DNA of 10,619 nt, taken from NCBI GenBank assembly GCA_002454015.1, contig DKIB01000044.1:1-10619 (forward strand), given 5' to 3'. Of this stretch, positions 1 to 6,885 are shown one piece after another. Under the pieces are notes generated by a model that saw only the letters and a list, made by a program, of their open reading frames with translations, was not told the origin of the DNA and did no database searches. The stretch's first letter is position 1. Each line of letters starts with the position of its first letter. This stretch comes from Proteobacteria bacterium UBA6729. GTDB taxonomy: Bacteria > Pseudomonadota > Gammaproteobacteria > Porifericomitales > Porifericomitaceae. Made by a program: the position numbers and the translations under genes.

Positions 1-25
1 GGTTCAAATCCTGCCCCCGCTACCA
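1..25 (+). tRNA. tRNA 3' end (partial), probably initiator tRNA-fMet
   Basis: Only the T loop, the 3' side of the T stem, the 3' acceptor strand and an encoded CCA are in the window. The T loop reads GGTTCAAATCC, and the 3' acceptor strand is CCCCGCT with discriminator A followed by CCA. The TTCAAAT loop and CCCCGC strand match the usual 3' end of bacterial initiator tRNA (5' CGCGGGG). That would leave position 72 as U opposite C1, an unpaired end like the initiator hallmark. An elongator tRNA with 5' AGCGGGG is the alternative, because anticodon and D arm lie outside the window. That it is a tRNA end is nearly certain; the amino acid identity is inference. Confidence 0.8.
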
Positions 26-43
26 ATTTATTCAGGAGCACTC

Positions 44-508
44 GTGGAAGTCATTTTGTTACAGGCCGTGGAGCGGTTGGGTCAGCTGGGTGACACGGTG
101 CGGGTCAAGCCGGGGTATGGGCGTAACTTCCTGATTCCGAAGGGCAAGGCCCTGCCTGCGACGCAGGACAATGTTGCGCGGGTGGAGCGGGATCGTGAGG
201 CCTTGTTGCGACAGCAGGATGAGTTGCTGGCGGGGGCCCGGGAACGTGCTGAGGCGTTGCAGGCACTGGAGCTGGAGATTCCGGTGCAGGTGGGTGCTGA
301 GGGGCAGATGTTTGGTTCCGTAGGGGTGGCAGAGATCGTTGCTGGGGCGTTGGCCGCTGGTGTAGCCATGGCCAAGAAGGAGCTGCGGCTGTCTGTGGGT
401 CGTCTGCACGAACTGGGTGAGCATCAGGTGCAGGTGCGCCTGCATCCCAAGGTTGAACTCGAACTCAAGGTGAAACTGGTTGGGGCCGGGGGCCCCGGGA
501 CCTCCTGA
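44..508 (+). CDS. rplI: 50S ribosomal protein L9
   Basis: Structural protein of the large ribosomal subunit that binds 23S rRNA near the L1 stalk base and helps keep reading frame. The product is 154 aa, close to the usual 148-150. The N-terminal domain carries the L9 signature around residues 13-40 (GQLGDTVRVKPGYGRNFLIP followed by KGKALPAT). A charged connecting helix runs over about residues 42-75, and the C-terminal domain ends with a short Gly/Pro-rich tail. The start is GTG, fixed by an AGGAG ribosome binding site at 34-38 five bases upstream and by homology from the first residue (MEVILL). The family is usually encoded behind rpsF-rpsR; here a tRNA ends 18 bases upstream instead. dnaB follows after 6 bases, so co-transcription is likely. 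Confidence 0.97.
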   Translation: MEVILLQAVERLGQLGDTVRVKPGYGRNFLIPKGKALPATQDNVARVERDREALLRQQDELLAGARERAEALQALELEIPVQVGAEGQMFGSVGVAEIVAGALAAGVAMAKKELRLSVGRLHELGEHQVQVRLHPKVELELKVKLVGAGGPGTS

Positions 509-514
509 GTCGCA

Positions 515-1891
515 GTGGCGGCTGTTGAGCCGGTAGCGGCGGCAGGTCGTACGCCGCCACATTCCCTGGCCGCCGAGCAGGCGGTGCTGGGCAGTCTGAT
601 GATGCACCCTCCGGCTTGGGACGAACTGGTCGAGCTGGTTGCCAAGCAGGATTTTTATCATCCGGCCCACCGCACCATATTCGGGGGGATCGCCGCCTTG
701 GTGTCGGCATCGCGTCCGCCGGATTTTATTAACCTTATTGAGTGGCTGACGAGTCGCAGACAGCTGGACGATGCGGGGGGCAGGGATTATCTGGCAGGCC
801 TTGCGGACAATATTACCAGTGCTGTCAATGTGCTGGATTATGCTCGCATCGTCAAGGAAAACTCCATACTCAGGCGGCTCGGTGCCATCGGCATTGATAT
901 AGCCCGCCAGGCCAGTGCTCCGGAGGCGGGGGATGCACAGAAGCAACTGGGCCGTGCCGAGCAGGAGATCTTCGAACTGGCACACAGCCGGGGCAAGGCT
1001 GGAGACAACGTCAGGTCGATTGGGGAGCTGCTTGCCGATGCAGTGGACCGCATTGAGCATCCTGCTATGGGTCTGCATACCGGCTTCAAGGATTTTGATG
1101 AGCTGCTCGCAGGAGGGCTGATGCCGGGTGATCTGATCATCATTGCCGGACGCCCGGCCATGGGCAAGTCGGCGTTGGCGGTGAATATTGCGGAGTATGT
1201 AGCGCTCAGGGAGCAGCGCAAGGTGGCGGTGTTCAGCATGGAGATGTCGAGTCAGATGCTGGCGATACGTATTCTTTCGTCAATGGCCAGGATCGATCAG
1301 CAGTTGTTGCGCACCGGCAGGCTGAAGGAGGATGACTGGACGCGGCTGTCCAGTGCGGTATCGCAGTTGCACAAGGCTGCCATCTTCATCGATGATACGC
1401 CCGCCCTGTCGCCGGGGGTGCTGGCATCCATGTGTCGCCGCATTGCACGCCAGCAGGATGGCCTTGATCTGATCATCGTTGATTACCTGCAACTGATGCG
1501 GGTGCCGGGCATGAGTGATAACCGGGTGGCGGAGATCTCCGAGATCTCGCGTTCCCTGAAGGAACTGGCCAAGGGACTGAATATACCGATAATCGCGTTG
1601 TCACAGATGAATCGCAGTGCGGATGCTCGCATCGAGCACCGCCCGGTAATGTCAGACCTGCGGGAAAGTGGTGCGATTGAGCAGGATGCTGATCTGATCA
1701 TCTTCATTTATCGTGATGAGATGTATGACAAGGACACTAAACATCCGGGTGAGGCGGAACTGATCATCGGCAAACAACGCAACGGTCCGACGGGGACAGC
1801 GCTGTTGACGTTTTTGGGGGCCTATACCCGTTTCGAAAATATGGCGCGGGAGCAGGAATACCCCGAGTATGCGCAGGATCTGCAGCAGTGA
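515..1891 (+). CDS. dnaB: Replicative DNA helicase DnaB
   Basis: Hexameric 5'-3' helicase that unwinds DNA at the replication fork and contacts DnaG primase through its N-terminal domain. The 458-aa length fits the family (E. coli 471). The N-terminal helical domain starts at the conserved PPHSLAAEQAVLG (about residues 14-26). The RecA-like domain has Walker A GRPAMGKSA at residues 212-220 and Walker B LIIVDYLQ with Asp near 323. A DnaB-typical KQRNGPTG segment begins at residue 420 and includes the likely arginine finger. No intein interrupts the Walker A or C-terminal motifs, which are common insertion sites. The GTG start has no good Shine-Dalgarno sequence and lies 6 bases after rplI, suggesting translational coupling. 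It overlaps alr by 4 bases. Confidence 0.98.
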   Translation: MAAVEPVAAAGRTPPHSLAAEQAVLGSLMMHPPAWDELVELVAKQDFYHPAHRTIFGGIAALVSASRPPDFINLIEWLTSRRQLDDAGGRDYLAGLADNITSAVNVLDYARIVKENSILRRLGAIGIDIARQASAPEAGDAQKQLGRAEQEIFELAHSRGKAGDNVRSIGELLADAVDRIEHPAMGLHTGFKDFDELLAGGLMPGDLIIIAGRPAMGKSALAVNIAEYVALREQRKVAVFSMEMSSQMLAIRILSSMARIDQQLLRTGRLKEDDWTRLSSAVSQLHKAAIFIDDTPALSPGVLASMCRRIARQQDGLDLIIVDYLQLMRVPGMSDNRVAEISEISRSLKELAKGLNIPIIALSQMNRSADARIEHRPVMSDLRESGAIEQDADLIIFIYRDEMYDKDTKHPGEAELIIGKQRNGPTGTALLTFLGAYTRFENMAREQEYPEYAQDLQQ

Positions 1892-2955
1892 GGCGCCCGC
1901 TCAGCGTGGTGGTGGATGCGGGGGCCATGCGACACAATCTGGCCCGGGTGCGAGCCCTGGCACCCGGCTGCCGCTGTATGGCGGTGGTCAAGGCTGAGGC
2001 CTATGGTCATGGTATAGCACGCGCCGTGCGTGCCCTGGACGGGGCAGATGCCTTTGGGGTGTGCTGCCTGGCAGAGGCCTTGCAGGTGCGTGAGACGGCT
2101 CCGCACAGTACAGTGGTGCTGCTGGAGGGTTGTCTGTCGGCTGCGGAGTTTGCAGAGGCCGGTCGCCTGGGTCTGGAGACGGTGGTGCATCACGCTGAGC
2201 AGTTGGCCATGCTGGAGTCGGAGCGGCCTGCCCTGCGGGTCTGGTTGAAGATCGACACGGGCATGCACCGTTTGGGTTTTGCCCCCGCGGAGGTGGCGAC
2301 CGCCTGGGCTCGATTGCAGGTCGCCGTGCCTGGTGCCCATCGTCTGATGACCCATCTGGCTGCCGTTGAGGATGCCACCTTCACCGCCGGGCAGCTGGAG
2401 CGCTTTCACCAGGCGACTGCAGGCCTGCACGCCGAGCGCAGTATCGCCAACTCTGCTGCACTGCTGAGTCTGCCGGAGGCCGCCATGGACTGGGTAAGGC
2501 CGGGGCTGATGCTGTACGGTGCATCACCGCTACAGGGTGATCAGGGGCAGGCGCACGGCCTGCGGCCAGCCATGAGCCTGTGTTCAGAATTGATCGCCGT
2601 GCACGAACTGCGGCGCGGGGACCGGGTTGGTTACGGTGCCGCCTGGGAGTGCCCTGCGGAGCTGCGCGTGGGTATAGTGGCCGCCGGCTATGGTGATGGT
2701 TATCCGCGCAGTGCGGCCCCGGATACACCGGTGCTGGTCGCGGGCCGACCCGCCCGCCTGATCGCGCCGCCTTCCATGGACATGCTGGCGGTGCAACTGG
2801 ATCAGGTGCCGGAGGCACGGCCGGGCGACCCGGTGTTGTTGTGGGGACCGGAGTTGCCGGTGGAAACAGTGGCGGCGGGCGCAGGCACCATCCCGCATCA
2901 GCTGTTAAGTGGCATTACTCGCCGCGTAGCCATCCGTGAACATGGCGCGGACTGA
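1888..2955 (+). CDS. alr: Alanine racemase (PLP-dependent)
   Basis: Cytoplasmic fold-type III PLP enzyme that interconverts L- and D-alanine for peptidoglycan. At 355 aa it has normal length (E. coli Alr 359). The PLP-binding motif reads VVKAEAYGHG with Lys35. The position after KA is Glu, where Asn or Asp is more usual, a small variation. The second catalytic base is Tyr249 in the VGYGAAW motif, at the expected place before the C-terminal beta domain. The substrate-channel motif DMLAVQLD is also present. The GTG start overlaps the dnaB stop (GTGA), with an AGGA ribosome binding site at 1875-1878. The gene sits between dnaB and radA, a common gammaproteobacterial order. Biosynthetic Alr is more likely than catabolic DadX because no dadA is adjacent; that is inference. 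Confidence 0.96.
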   Translation: MRRPLSVVVDAGAMRHNLARVRALAPGCRCMAVVKAEAYGHGIARAVRALDGADAFGVCCLAEALQVRETAPHSTVVLLEGCLSAAEFAEAGRLGLETVVHHAEQLAMLESERPALRVWLKIDTGMHRLGFAPAEVATAWARLQVAVPGAHRLMTHLAAVEDATFTAGQLERFHQATAGLHAERSIANSAALLSLPEAAMDWVRPGLMLYGASPLQGDQGQAHGLRPAMSLCSELIAVHELRRGDRVGYGAAWECPAELRVGIVAAGYGDGYPRSAAPDTPVLVAGRPARLIAPPSMDMLAVQLDQVPEARPGDPVLLWGPELPVETVAAGAGTIPHQLLSGITRRVAIREHGAD

Positions 2956-4285
2956 GGAACGTTTTCACTGTACGGGTTGTGGCAGTGCGCTGTTGCAGTG
3001 GTCCGGGCGTTGCCCTGAATGCGGCGGCTGGAACACCGTGTGTGGCGAGGCGGAGCAGCAGGGTGGTGGGGAGACAGCGGCGAGCATCCAGACATTGCAG
3101 GAGTTTTCGTCCGTACAGGAACAGCGTATCAGGGTTGGCATGGGCGAGCTGGACCGGGTGCTGGGCGGTGGTCTGGTGCGGGGTTCTGCGGTGCTTATCG
3201 GCGGCGCCCCGGGCATGGGCAAATCCACCCTGCTGCTGCAGGCGTTGGCGGGTCTGGCAGAGCAGGTGTCGGTGTTGTACGTCACTGGCGAGGAGTCACC
3301 GGAGCAGCTGGCACAGCGTGCGGTACGTATCGGTGTGCACTGTGAGCACATGAGCCTGGTTGCAGAGAATGATCTGGGGCGCGTGCTGGCTGCCATCAGG
3401 ACAGCGCAGCCGCAGGCCCTGGTGATCGATTCCATCCAGGCCCTCTATGATCGTGGCCTGGGGGCGGTACCGGGTGGTGTTACGCAGCTGCGGGAATGTG
3501 CCAGTGCCTGCGTACGTCTGGCCAAGAGTGCGGGCATTGCGATCTTTCTGGTGGGACACGTAACCAAGGAGGGGGTGCTTGCCGGGCCGCGTGTGCTGGA
3601 GCATATGGTGGATACGGTACTGTACTTTGAAGGGGAACCCGGCGGGCGTCATCGTTTGTTGCGAGCCACCAAGAATCGCTATGGTGCGGTGAATGAATTG
3701 GGGGTGTTTGCCATGACTGACCGGGGTCTGCGTGGTATAGACAATCCCTCCGCATTGTTTCTGGCGCGGCCCGGAGGCAGTGTGCCGGGCAGTGCGATCA
3801 TGGTGACCCGCGATGGCACTCGCTCATTGTTGCTGGAGATCCAGGCGCTGGTGGATGATGCCCAGCACAGTGAGCCCAGACGCCTCGCGAATGGCCTGCC
3901 TGCAGGGCGTCTGGATATGTTGCTGGCGATATTGCATCGCCATGGTGGACTGCAAACCCGGGGGCGTGATGTGTTTGTCAACGTTGCCGGTGGGGTACGG
4001 GTGATGGAGACTGCCGCCGATCTGCCGGTACTGCTGGCGATTGCCTCCAGTCTGCACAACCAGGCCTTGCCAGCGGAGCTGGTCAGCTTCGGGGAGGTGG
4101 GCCTGAGCGGTGAGATCAGGCCGGTGCCGGGGGGTCCTGAACGGATGCAGGAGGCCTTGCGGCATGGCTACACACGGGCCATGGCGCCCAGCTCAAACTG
4201 TCCCCGGCGCGACCTGCAGGGGGTGCATTCGATGCCGGTGAATCACTTGCACGAGGCGCTGGAGCAGAACTTTCAGGATAACTGA
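2942..4285 (+). CDS. radA: DNA repair protein RadA (branch migration ATPase, formerly Sms)
   Basis: RecA-like hexameric ATPase that drives branch migration of recombination intermediates during repair and transformation. The N-terminal C4 zinc finger has Cys10, Cys13, Cys24 and Cys27. Walker A GGAPGMGKST has its Lys at residue 94. The RadA-specific KNRYG motif lies at 244-248, and a C-terminal Lon-protease-like domain covers about residues 285-440. Length from this start is 447 aa (E. coli 460). I chose ATG 2942 (MARTEERF) over the in-frame GTG two codons upstream because family members begin this way. Both overlap the end of alr (14 or 20 bases), so translation is probably coupled. The stop lies 8 bases from the stop of the convergent CorB-like gene. 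Confidence 0.96.
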   Translation: MARTEERFHCTGCGSALLQWSGRCPECGGWNTVCGEAEQQGGGETAASIQTLQEFSSVQEQRIRVGMGELDRVLGGGLVRGSAVLIGGAPGMGKSTLLLQALAGLAEQVSVLYVTGEESPEQLAQRAVRIGVHCEHMSLVAENDLGRVLAAIRTAQPQALVIDSIQALYDRGLGAVPGGVTQLRECASACVRLAKSAGIAIFLVGHVTKEGVLAGPRVLEHMVDTVLYFEGEPGGRHRLLRATKNRYGAVNELGVFAMTDRGLRGIDNPSALFLARPGGSVPGSAIMVTRDGTRSLLLEIQALVDDAQHSEPRRLANGLPAGRLDMLLAILHRHGGLQTRGRDVFVNVAGGVRVMETAADLPVLLAIASSLHNQALPAELVSFGEVGLSGEIRPVPGGPERMQEALRHGYTRAMAPSSNCPRRDLQGVHSMPVNHLHEALEQNFQDN

Positions 4286-4293
4286 TACGACGT

Positions 4294-5580
4294 TCAGTCC
4301 GGCGCTGCACTGTCCCTCCCGGGGGTGGGTCCGGCGGGACGAATCCTGGCCTTTTTCACGGCATTGCCTGCACACTGCGTGACTTCGACGATATAGTCGC
4401 CCACGCGCAGGCAGAGACCCTCACGGGGAATGATCTCCAGTTGTTCCAGCACCACGCCATTCAGCGTATGTGCAATATTGGTGGGCAGTGCCCACCCCAT
4501 CTGGCGATTGATTTCATGGATGGTCAGTGAACCATCTGCCAGCACCTGACCATCCGCCTGATGTTGCAGCTTCTGTTCCTGCTGGGTGCTGGTGAACTCC
4601 CCGATGATCTGTTCCAGCACATCCTCCAGCGTTACCAGTCCGATGGCCACTCCGTACTCATCTACAATCAGGCCGACACGCTCCCTGCGTTGCCGGAACT
4701 CAAGCAACAGATTGTGCAGGCCGGAGCCTTCAGGTACAAAGTAGGGTTCATGGAGTTGCTCCTCAATGCGTTGCCTGATGGAGTCCCCTGCGGACAGGCC
4801 CGGCAGCTGCAAGTCGCGCATATTGATGATGCCGACGATGTGTTCCAGATTGCCCCTGCATACCGGCAGTCTGGAATGCGGACTTTGTTCCAGGACTTCA
4901 CGCAGGCGAGGCTCCGGGTCATCCAGATTGATGCTGTAGAGTTCCTTGCTGGGCACCATGACATCCTCCACGCTGAGATCTTCCAGTTCCAGGATGTTGA
5001 GCAGCATCTTGCGGTGATGTGGCGGGATCAGACCTCCGGCCTCATGCAGCAGGGCACGCAGTTCTTCCTGTGAGGGACCACCGCTCCGCAGCCGGGTGTC
5101 GCGCACCCCGAACAGGCGCAACAATCCGTTGGATGCGGTGTTGATAAGCGACACCACCGGCATGGCCAGCCACATCAGCGGGGTCAGCAGGCGGGCGGAG
5201 AGTACGGCGATGCGCTCCGGATACAGCACCGCAAAGGTCTTGGGAGCCACCTCCGCAAACAGCAGTACTACAGCGGTCAGCACGAACGGCACCACCACGA
5301 CGCCGATGCTGCCAAACAGACGATAGGCGATGATGGTGGCCAGCGATGCTGCCAGGATATTGACCAGATTGTTGCCGAACAGGATCAGGCCGAGCAGGCG
5401 ATCCGGGCGCTGCAGCAGCCGGACCACACGTTTGGCACTGCGGTCGCCCAGACGTGCCCGATGGCGCATGCGGTAGCGATTCAGCGCCATCATACTGGTT
5501 TCGGAACCGGAAAAGAATGCCGAGACCAACAGCAGTGTCAGCAGCAGGCCGACCAGTACAGCTAAGGAAATGTCGTCCAA
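4294..5580 (-). CDS. CorB/YfjD-like DUF21-CBS membrane protein (CNNM/CorC family)
   Basis: Inner-membrane protein of the CNNM/CorB family, linked to magnesium or cobalt efflux; substrate is not shown here. The 428 residues contain an N-terminal DUF21 domain (about 1-180) with several hydrophobic segments. Family motifs are FFSGSETSMMALNRYR near 22-37 and FAEVAPKT near 108-115. Two CBS domains follow (about 205-325), with LIVDEYG at 304-310 and TLEDVLEQIIGE near 317-328. A CorC_HlyC C-terminal domain spans about 340-415. The TTG start is nearly forced: an in-frame TGA lies 12 bases upstream, and MDDISL matches where homologues begin. No Shine-Dalgarno is visible. It follows the YpjD-like gene after 69 bases, the order seen in E. 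coli (ypjD-yfjD). A role beside YpjD in ion homeostasis is inference. Confidence 0.93.
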   Translation of the reverse strand: MDDISLAVLVGLLLTLLLVSAFFSGSETSMMALNRYRMRHRARLGDRSAKRVVRLLQRPDRLLGLILFGNNLVNILAASLATIIAYRLFGSIGVVVVPFVLTAVVLLFAEVAPKTFAVLYPERIAVLSARLLTPLMWLAMPVVSLINTASNGLLRLFGVRDTRLRSGGPSQEELRALLHEAGGLIPPHHRKMLLNILELEDLSVEDVMVPSKELYSINLDDPEPRLREVLEQSPHSRLPVCRGNLEHIVGIINMRDLQLPGLSAGDSIRQRIEEQLHEPYFVPEGSGLHNLLLEFRQRRERVGLIVDEYGVAIGLVTLEDVLEQIIGEFTSTQQEQKLQHQADGQVLADGSLTIHEINRQMGWALPTNIAHTLNGVVLEQLEIIPREGLCLRVGDYIVEVTQCAGNAVKKARIRPAGPTPGRDSAAPD

Positions 5581-5649
5581 GTAAAGTGGTCAGTCGGGGT
5601 CAGGCATCAAGCGAGGCGGCATCGGTGTGGTTCAGCGCTCGGCCCGTCG

Positions 5650-6411
5650 CTATGGCAGTGCCCGCAGCGAGCCAAAGTAGGCCAGCAGCAGCGTCAGGCT
5701 GCCCCACAGGGTCCAGCGCACCGCTACCGGGCCGCGCCAGCCACGCACCAGGCGCCCGCCGAGCAGTGCACCGAATATGATCCATGCCAGCAGGGCCAGC
5801 ACGGTCTTGTGGACCATGCGGTAGCTGTACAGGTCCGCCGGGTAGGCCAGGCCGCTCGCCAGACTGAGGCTGAGCAGGAAGAAGGCCAGGGTGATCAACT
5901 TGAACAGCAGCCCCTCCGACTCCTGCAGGGGCGGCAGTTTGGCTGCCAGCAGACCCGGCTGCCCGCTGTGCAGGCTGCGCTCCTGCAGAAACAGGATCAG
6001 GGCCTGCAACCCGGCGAGCACCACCAGGCTGAGGGTCAGCACAGACAGGCCCAAGTGCACCCTGAATCCCAGATCGGTCGCCGTACCCGGGTCGGCGATG
6101 CGGGTGATCAGCGGCAGGCTGAGGGCAGTCAGCGGATACAGCAATACGGCCAGCGGGCGGGCCGCCGGCAGCCCCTGTGCCAGGGTAAGCAGCAGGGCCA
6201 TGGTCCAGAGGGTCAGGGAGTAGATGTTGCCGGAGGCCGACGCCCAACTTCCGGGGAGCAGGGGATACAACTCCACAAAGTGCAGAATCAGCGCGGTGAT
6301 CCCGAGGGCAATGCCGGGATAGCACAGGCGCTGCTGCTGCCACAGGCTGCGGCCCAGCATACCGGCGGCACCCACGTAAAGCAGCATGGTAAGGAACAGG
6401 GATGGAGACAT
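5650..6411 (-). CDS. ypjD: YpjD-like inner membrane protein (CcsA/HemX superfamily)
   Basis: Polytopic inner-membrane protein of 253 aa with about eight hydrophobic segments, related to the CcsA/CcmC cytochrome-assembly superfamily. YpjD members (also called CorE) are instead associated with the CorB/CorC ion system, and their biochemical role is unsettled. Typical marks are VHLGLSVLTLS around residues 118-128 and PPLQESEGLLFK near 165-176. C-terminal marks are HKTVLALLAWIIFG and GWRGPVAVRWTLWGS, then LAYFGS near the end. The ATG start is fixed because an in-frame TAA occurs 12 bases upstream, inside the candidate -10 box. There is no separated Shine-Dalgarno. In many gammaproteobacteria ffh lies divergently upstream; it is absent here. 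Confidence 0.9.
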   Translation of the reverse strand: MSPSLFLTMLLYVGAAGMLGRSLWQQQRLCYPGIALGITALILHFVELYPLLPGSWASASGNIYSLTLWTMALLLTLAQGLPAARPLAVLLYPLTALSLPLITRIADPGTATDLGFRVHLGLSVLTLSLVVLAGLQALILFLQERSLHSGQPGLLAAKLPPLQESEGLLFKLITLAFFLLSLSLASGLAYPADLYSYRMVHKTVLALLAWIIFGALLGGRLVRGWRGPVAVRWTLWGSLTLLLAYFGSLRALP

Positions 6412-6419
6412 TACCCCGC

Positions 6420-6425
6420 ATTATA
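6420..6425 (-). promoter_or_regulatory. Candidate -10 box for the ypjD-like gene
   Basis: On the minus strand a perfect TATAAT is followed by 8 bases and then the ATG at 6411. Initiation 6-8 bases after the hexamer would make a leaderless or nearly leaderless transcript. No convincing -35 hexamer is seen 16-18 bases upstream, and there is no extended TGn, so this is a candidate only. Confidence 0.4.
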
Positions 6426-6463
6426 CGACGCTTGCCACCCCCGGGTGCCGGAGACCGCCGCAA

Positions 6464-6479
6464 CTGCAGTAAAATGCAG
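6464..6479 (+). promoter_or_regulatory. Candidate plus-strand -10 box inside a small inverted repeat
   Basis: TAAAAT (6470-6475) is one mismatch from the consensus -10. It is bracketed by CTGCA (6464-6468) and TGCAG (6475-6479), an inverted repeat that could be an operator or a coincidence. No good -35 is seen. If active, it would transcribe the hairpin-rich segment to its right, divergently from the ypjD-like gene. Confidence 0.25.
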
Positions 6480-6499
6480 GTGTTTTCCGGGCGGAGCAG

Positions 6500-6730
6500 T
6501 ATCGTGTCCGGCGCTCTGCCCGGACGTTTGCGGGGGGCACTGCGCCCCCTGTTCGGCAGTGCCCGCCTCAGCCGACAAGGGGCCGGAGCCCCGTTCAGGG
6601 CACCCCCCCGGCTGGAGACCGCTGTGGCCCGGTGGGGCCTGCCGTCGTCCGGCAGCCGACCGAACCGGACCGCGGCTATCGTTCGCGTGGAACGCCACGC
6701 CCCCCTCTGTCACCGATATCGGTCGGCTGA
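6500..6730. other. Hairpin-rich stretch without a recognisable gene
   Basis: The span between the ypjD-like gene and dsbB (6412-6881) encodes nothing I recognise. Within it short stems follow one another: 6506-6511 with 6520-6525 (6 bp, loop 8); 6533-6538 with 6544-6549 (6 bp, loop 5); 6553-6557 with 6571-6575 (5 bp); 6579-6583 with 6588-6592 (5 bp, loop 4); 6626-6630 with 6635-6639 (5 bp, loop 4); 6639-6644 with 6650-6655 (6 bp, loop 5); 6685-6690 with 6695-6700 (6 bp, loop 4). There is also a perfect 12-base palindrome at 6712-6723 (ACCGATATCGGT). The run is very GC-rich, which favours chance stems, but so many in a row is unusual. A structured RNA or decayed sequence are both possible. No T-run follows any stem, so they are not intrinsic terminators. 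Confidence 0.4.
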
Positions 6731-6885
6731 ATGGTTTGCCTCGTCGCCGTATTGCTGCCGGCTCCGGTACCCGCGTGCAGGCCGCCGACTGGCGGGGATG
6801 CCGGGCAGGGGATGCAGGCTGACGCGCCGCCGCAACTGATCAACGCAAGCGCCGCTCCAACTGCAGCGCCGGGCAGTCCGCTCAA
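6676..6885 (-). CDS. Doubtful small lipoprotein-like ORF behind dsbB
   Basis: A 69-codon frame starts at a TTG that overlaps the dsbB stop (TTGA, 4 bases), an arrangement typical of coupled genes. The predicted N-terminus is a short hydrophobic stretch (MSGLPGAAVGAALALISC) ending in LISC, which fits the lipobox rule. After the presumed lipid-anchored Cys18 come a CIPC (CxxC) at residues 24-27 and a low-complexity Gly/Pro/Thr tail. Against it: the start is TTG, there is no Shine-Dalgarno, and the signal lacks N-terminal Lys or Arg. The region is also GC-rich, where chance ORFs abound, and I recognise no family. If real, it would be an outer- or inner-membrane-anchored periplasmic peptide with cysteines beside the disulfide machinery. 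The 3' end overlaps part of the hairpin-rich stretch. Confidence 0.25.
   Translation of the reverse strand: MSGLPGAAVGAALALISCGGASACIPCPASPPVGGLHAGTGAGSNTATRQTIQPTDIGDRGGRGVPRER

Noticed and set aside
501..506. CCTCCT, identical to the anti-Shine-Dalgarno core, between rplI and dnaB
   Set aside because: It falls in the last rplI codons and a six-base match in GC-rich DNA is expected by chance.
59..1078. Long minus-strand open frame across rplI and dnaB
   Set aside because: It lies antisense to two certain genes; it is a by-product of GC-rich codon bias, with no recognisable motifs.
5809..6822. Long plus-strand open frame opposite the ypjD-like gene
   Set aside because: Gln/Gly/Arg-rich translation antisense to a clear membrane protein; shadow frame.
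6402..6839. Plus-strand ORF in the gap between the ypjD-like gene and dsbB
   Set aside because: Arg/Pro/Gly-rich product without domains or ribosome binding site, starting inside the ypjD-like gene; looks like a chance frame in GC-rich DNA.
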